Shown here piece after piece: positions 8,647 to 9,195 of a DNA stretch of 9,195 bases. The stretch's first letter is position 1; every line of letters starts with the position of its first letter. Source of the DNA: an uncultured Synechococcus sp. (GTDB taxonomy: Bacteria > Cyanobacteriota > Cyanobacteriia > PCC-6307 > Cyanobiaceae); the NCBI GenBank assembly GCA_937930135.1, contig CALGVO010000003.1, forward strand, positions 1 to 9,195, read 5' to 3'. The notes beneath the pieces are model-generated. The model saw nothing but the letters and a program-made list of their open reading frames with translations, had not been told where the DNA came from and ran no database searches. The translations under genes and the position numbers were made by a program.

Positions 8647-8678
8647 GGCAACAGAGGCTCGGAGGCCATGATCGTGCC

Positions 8679-9195
8679 ATGACCATCGTGGTGATCGACG
8701 ACGACCCCACCGGCTCCCAGACGGTGCACAGCTGTCCGTTGTTGCTGCGCTGGGATCAGGACACCTTGCGCCGGGGCCTGCGCCATCCCTCTCCGTTGCT
8801 GTTTGTGCTCGCCAACACGCGGGCCCTTGCGCCGGCAGCCGCTGCAGCCCGCAACCGGGAGATCGTCAGAGCCCTGGTGGCGGCCCTGGCGGCGGAGGCG
8901 ATTCCGCCTGAAGCGGTGCAGCTGGTGAGTCGGGGTGATTCCACCCTGCGCGGTCATGGTGTGCTCGAACCCCAGGTGCTGGCGGAGGTCTGGCAGGCCG
9001 AGGTCGGCCCGGTGGATGCCACCTTGCATGTGCCCGCCTTCCTGCCGGGTGGGCGTACCACGGTGGGGGGGGTCCATTTGCTGCACGGCGAGCCGGTGCA
9101 CCGGTCGGCCTTTGCCCAGGATCGCGTCTTTGGCTACAGCACCAGCGATCTGGCCGCCTGGCTGGAGGAGAAGAGCGCTGGTGCGATCGCCGCCG
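8679..9195 (+). CDS. four-carbon acid-sugar kinase family (DUF1537/OtnK-like), N-terminal 172 codons
   Basis: N-terminal nucleotide/sugar-binding part of the family that phosphorylates four-carbon sugar acids (threonate, erythronate, 3-oxo-tetronate) using ATP. The gene runs off the window; relatives are usually about 400-450 residues. Visible family features are VIDDDPTGSQTVH (5-17, the D-D-x-T-G substrate loop), SRGDSTLRGH (84-93), PAFLPGGRTTVGGVHLL (119-135) and FAQDRVFGYSTSDLAAW (145-161). The ATG at 8679 is the first start after an in-frame stop at 8643-8645; a GGAGG (8661-8665) lies 13 nt upstream, a little far for a classical site. The gene is divergent from glcE. The substrate is unknown. 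The family is well established in heterotroph acid-sugar catabolism, but no isomerase, dehydrogenase or aldolase partner is visible here. Confidence 0.88.
   Translation, partial: MTIVVIDDDPTGSQTVHSCPLLLRWDQDTLRRGLRHPSPLLFVLANTRALAPAAAAARNREIVRALVAALAAEAIPPEAVQLVSRGDSTLRGHGVLEPQVLAEVWQAEVGPVDATLHVPAFLPGGRTTVGGVHLLHGEPVHRSAFAQDRVFGYSTSDLAAWLEEKSAGAIAA
9183..9190. repeat. HIP1 octamer
   Basis: Perfect GCGATCGC palindrome at the right edge, inside the acid-sugar kinase gene. Confidence 0.7.

Noticed and set aside
8668..8682. Tiny ORF ATG-ATC-GTG-CCA-TGA ending in an ATGA overlap with the kinase start
   Set aside because: The GGAGG is only 2 nt before this ATG, too close for use, and a four-codon leader is easily chance.
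9065..9072. Run of eight G in the kinase gene as a possible slippage site
   Set aside because: The frame across it encodes the conserved TTVGGVH motif, so the sequence reads correctly; nothing indicates programmed slippage.
8616..9101. Minus-strand frame of 161 codons
   Set aside because: It is antisense to the acid-sugar kinase. Only its last 18 codons (from the ATG at 8669) matter, as a possible displaced glcE start.

Overview
The window looks like a core chromosomal segment of a high-GC picocyanobacterium of the Cyanobium / freshwater-brackish Synechococcus type. The evidence is a very GC-rich third codon position, a glycolate dehydrogenase subunit, a cyanobacterial CPA2-type Na+/H+ antiporter, a phosphoketolase beside a glycogen phosphorylase, and four perfect copies of the cyanobacterial HIP1 octamer GCGATCGC. 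The genus is inferred from general character, not from a search. No mobile element, CRISPR array, tRNA, rRNA, phage gene or defence gene was found.

Left part (1-3466, minus strand): xfp (phosphoketolase, complete) is followed after 67 bp by glgP (glycogen phosphorylase, first 323 codons only; the gene leaves the window at base 1). They look like one transcription unit linking glycogen breakdown to phosphoketolase cleavage of sugar phosphates. A 168-bp divergent region (3467-3634) separates xfp from the plus-strand antiporter gene.

Middle (3635-7346): a CPA2 Na+/H+ antiporter resembling NhaS3 (+) faces an unrecognised small membrane protein (-) across a 56-bp gap that holds a short perfect hairpin. 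Almost back to back with the small gene are two plus-strand genes, an alpha/beta hydrolase of the pheophytinase/dephytylase-like type and an aldose-1-epimerase-like (hexose-phosphate mutarotase) protein.

Right part (7339-9195): glcE (-) overlaps the mutarotase gene tail to tail by 8 bp. Its homology to the family runs upstream of its only usable GTG start, so its 5' end is uncertain. Divergent from it, and truncated by the window edge, is an N-terminal fragment of a four-carbon acid-sugar kinase (DUF1537 / OtnK family).

Functional theme: carbon handling in a phototroph (glycogen use, phosphoketolase, hexose mutarotation, photorespiratory glycolate oxidation, acid-sugar phosphorylation) plus ion homeostasis. 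I see no clearly novel multi-gene system. The points most worth a second look are the glcE start, the xfp-glgP pairing, the acid-sugar kinase facing glcE, and the unidentified small membrane protein. No stretch longer than 300 bases lacks a gene.
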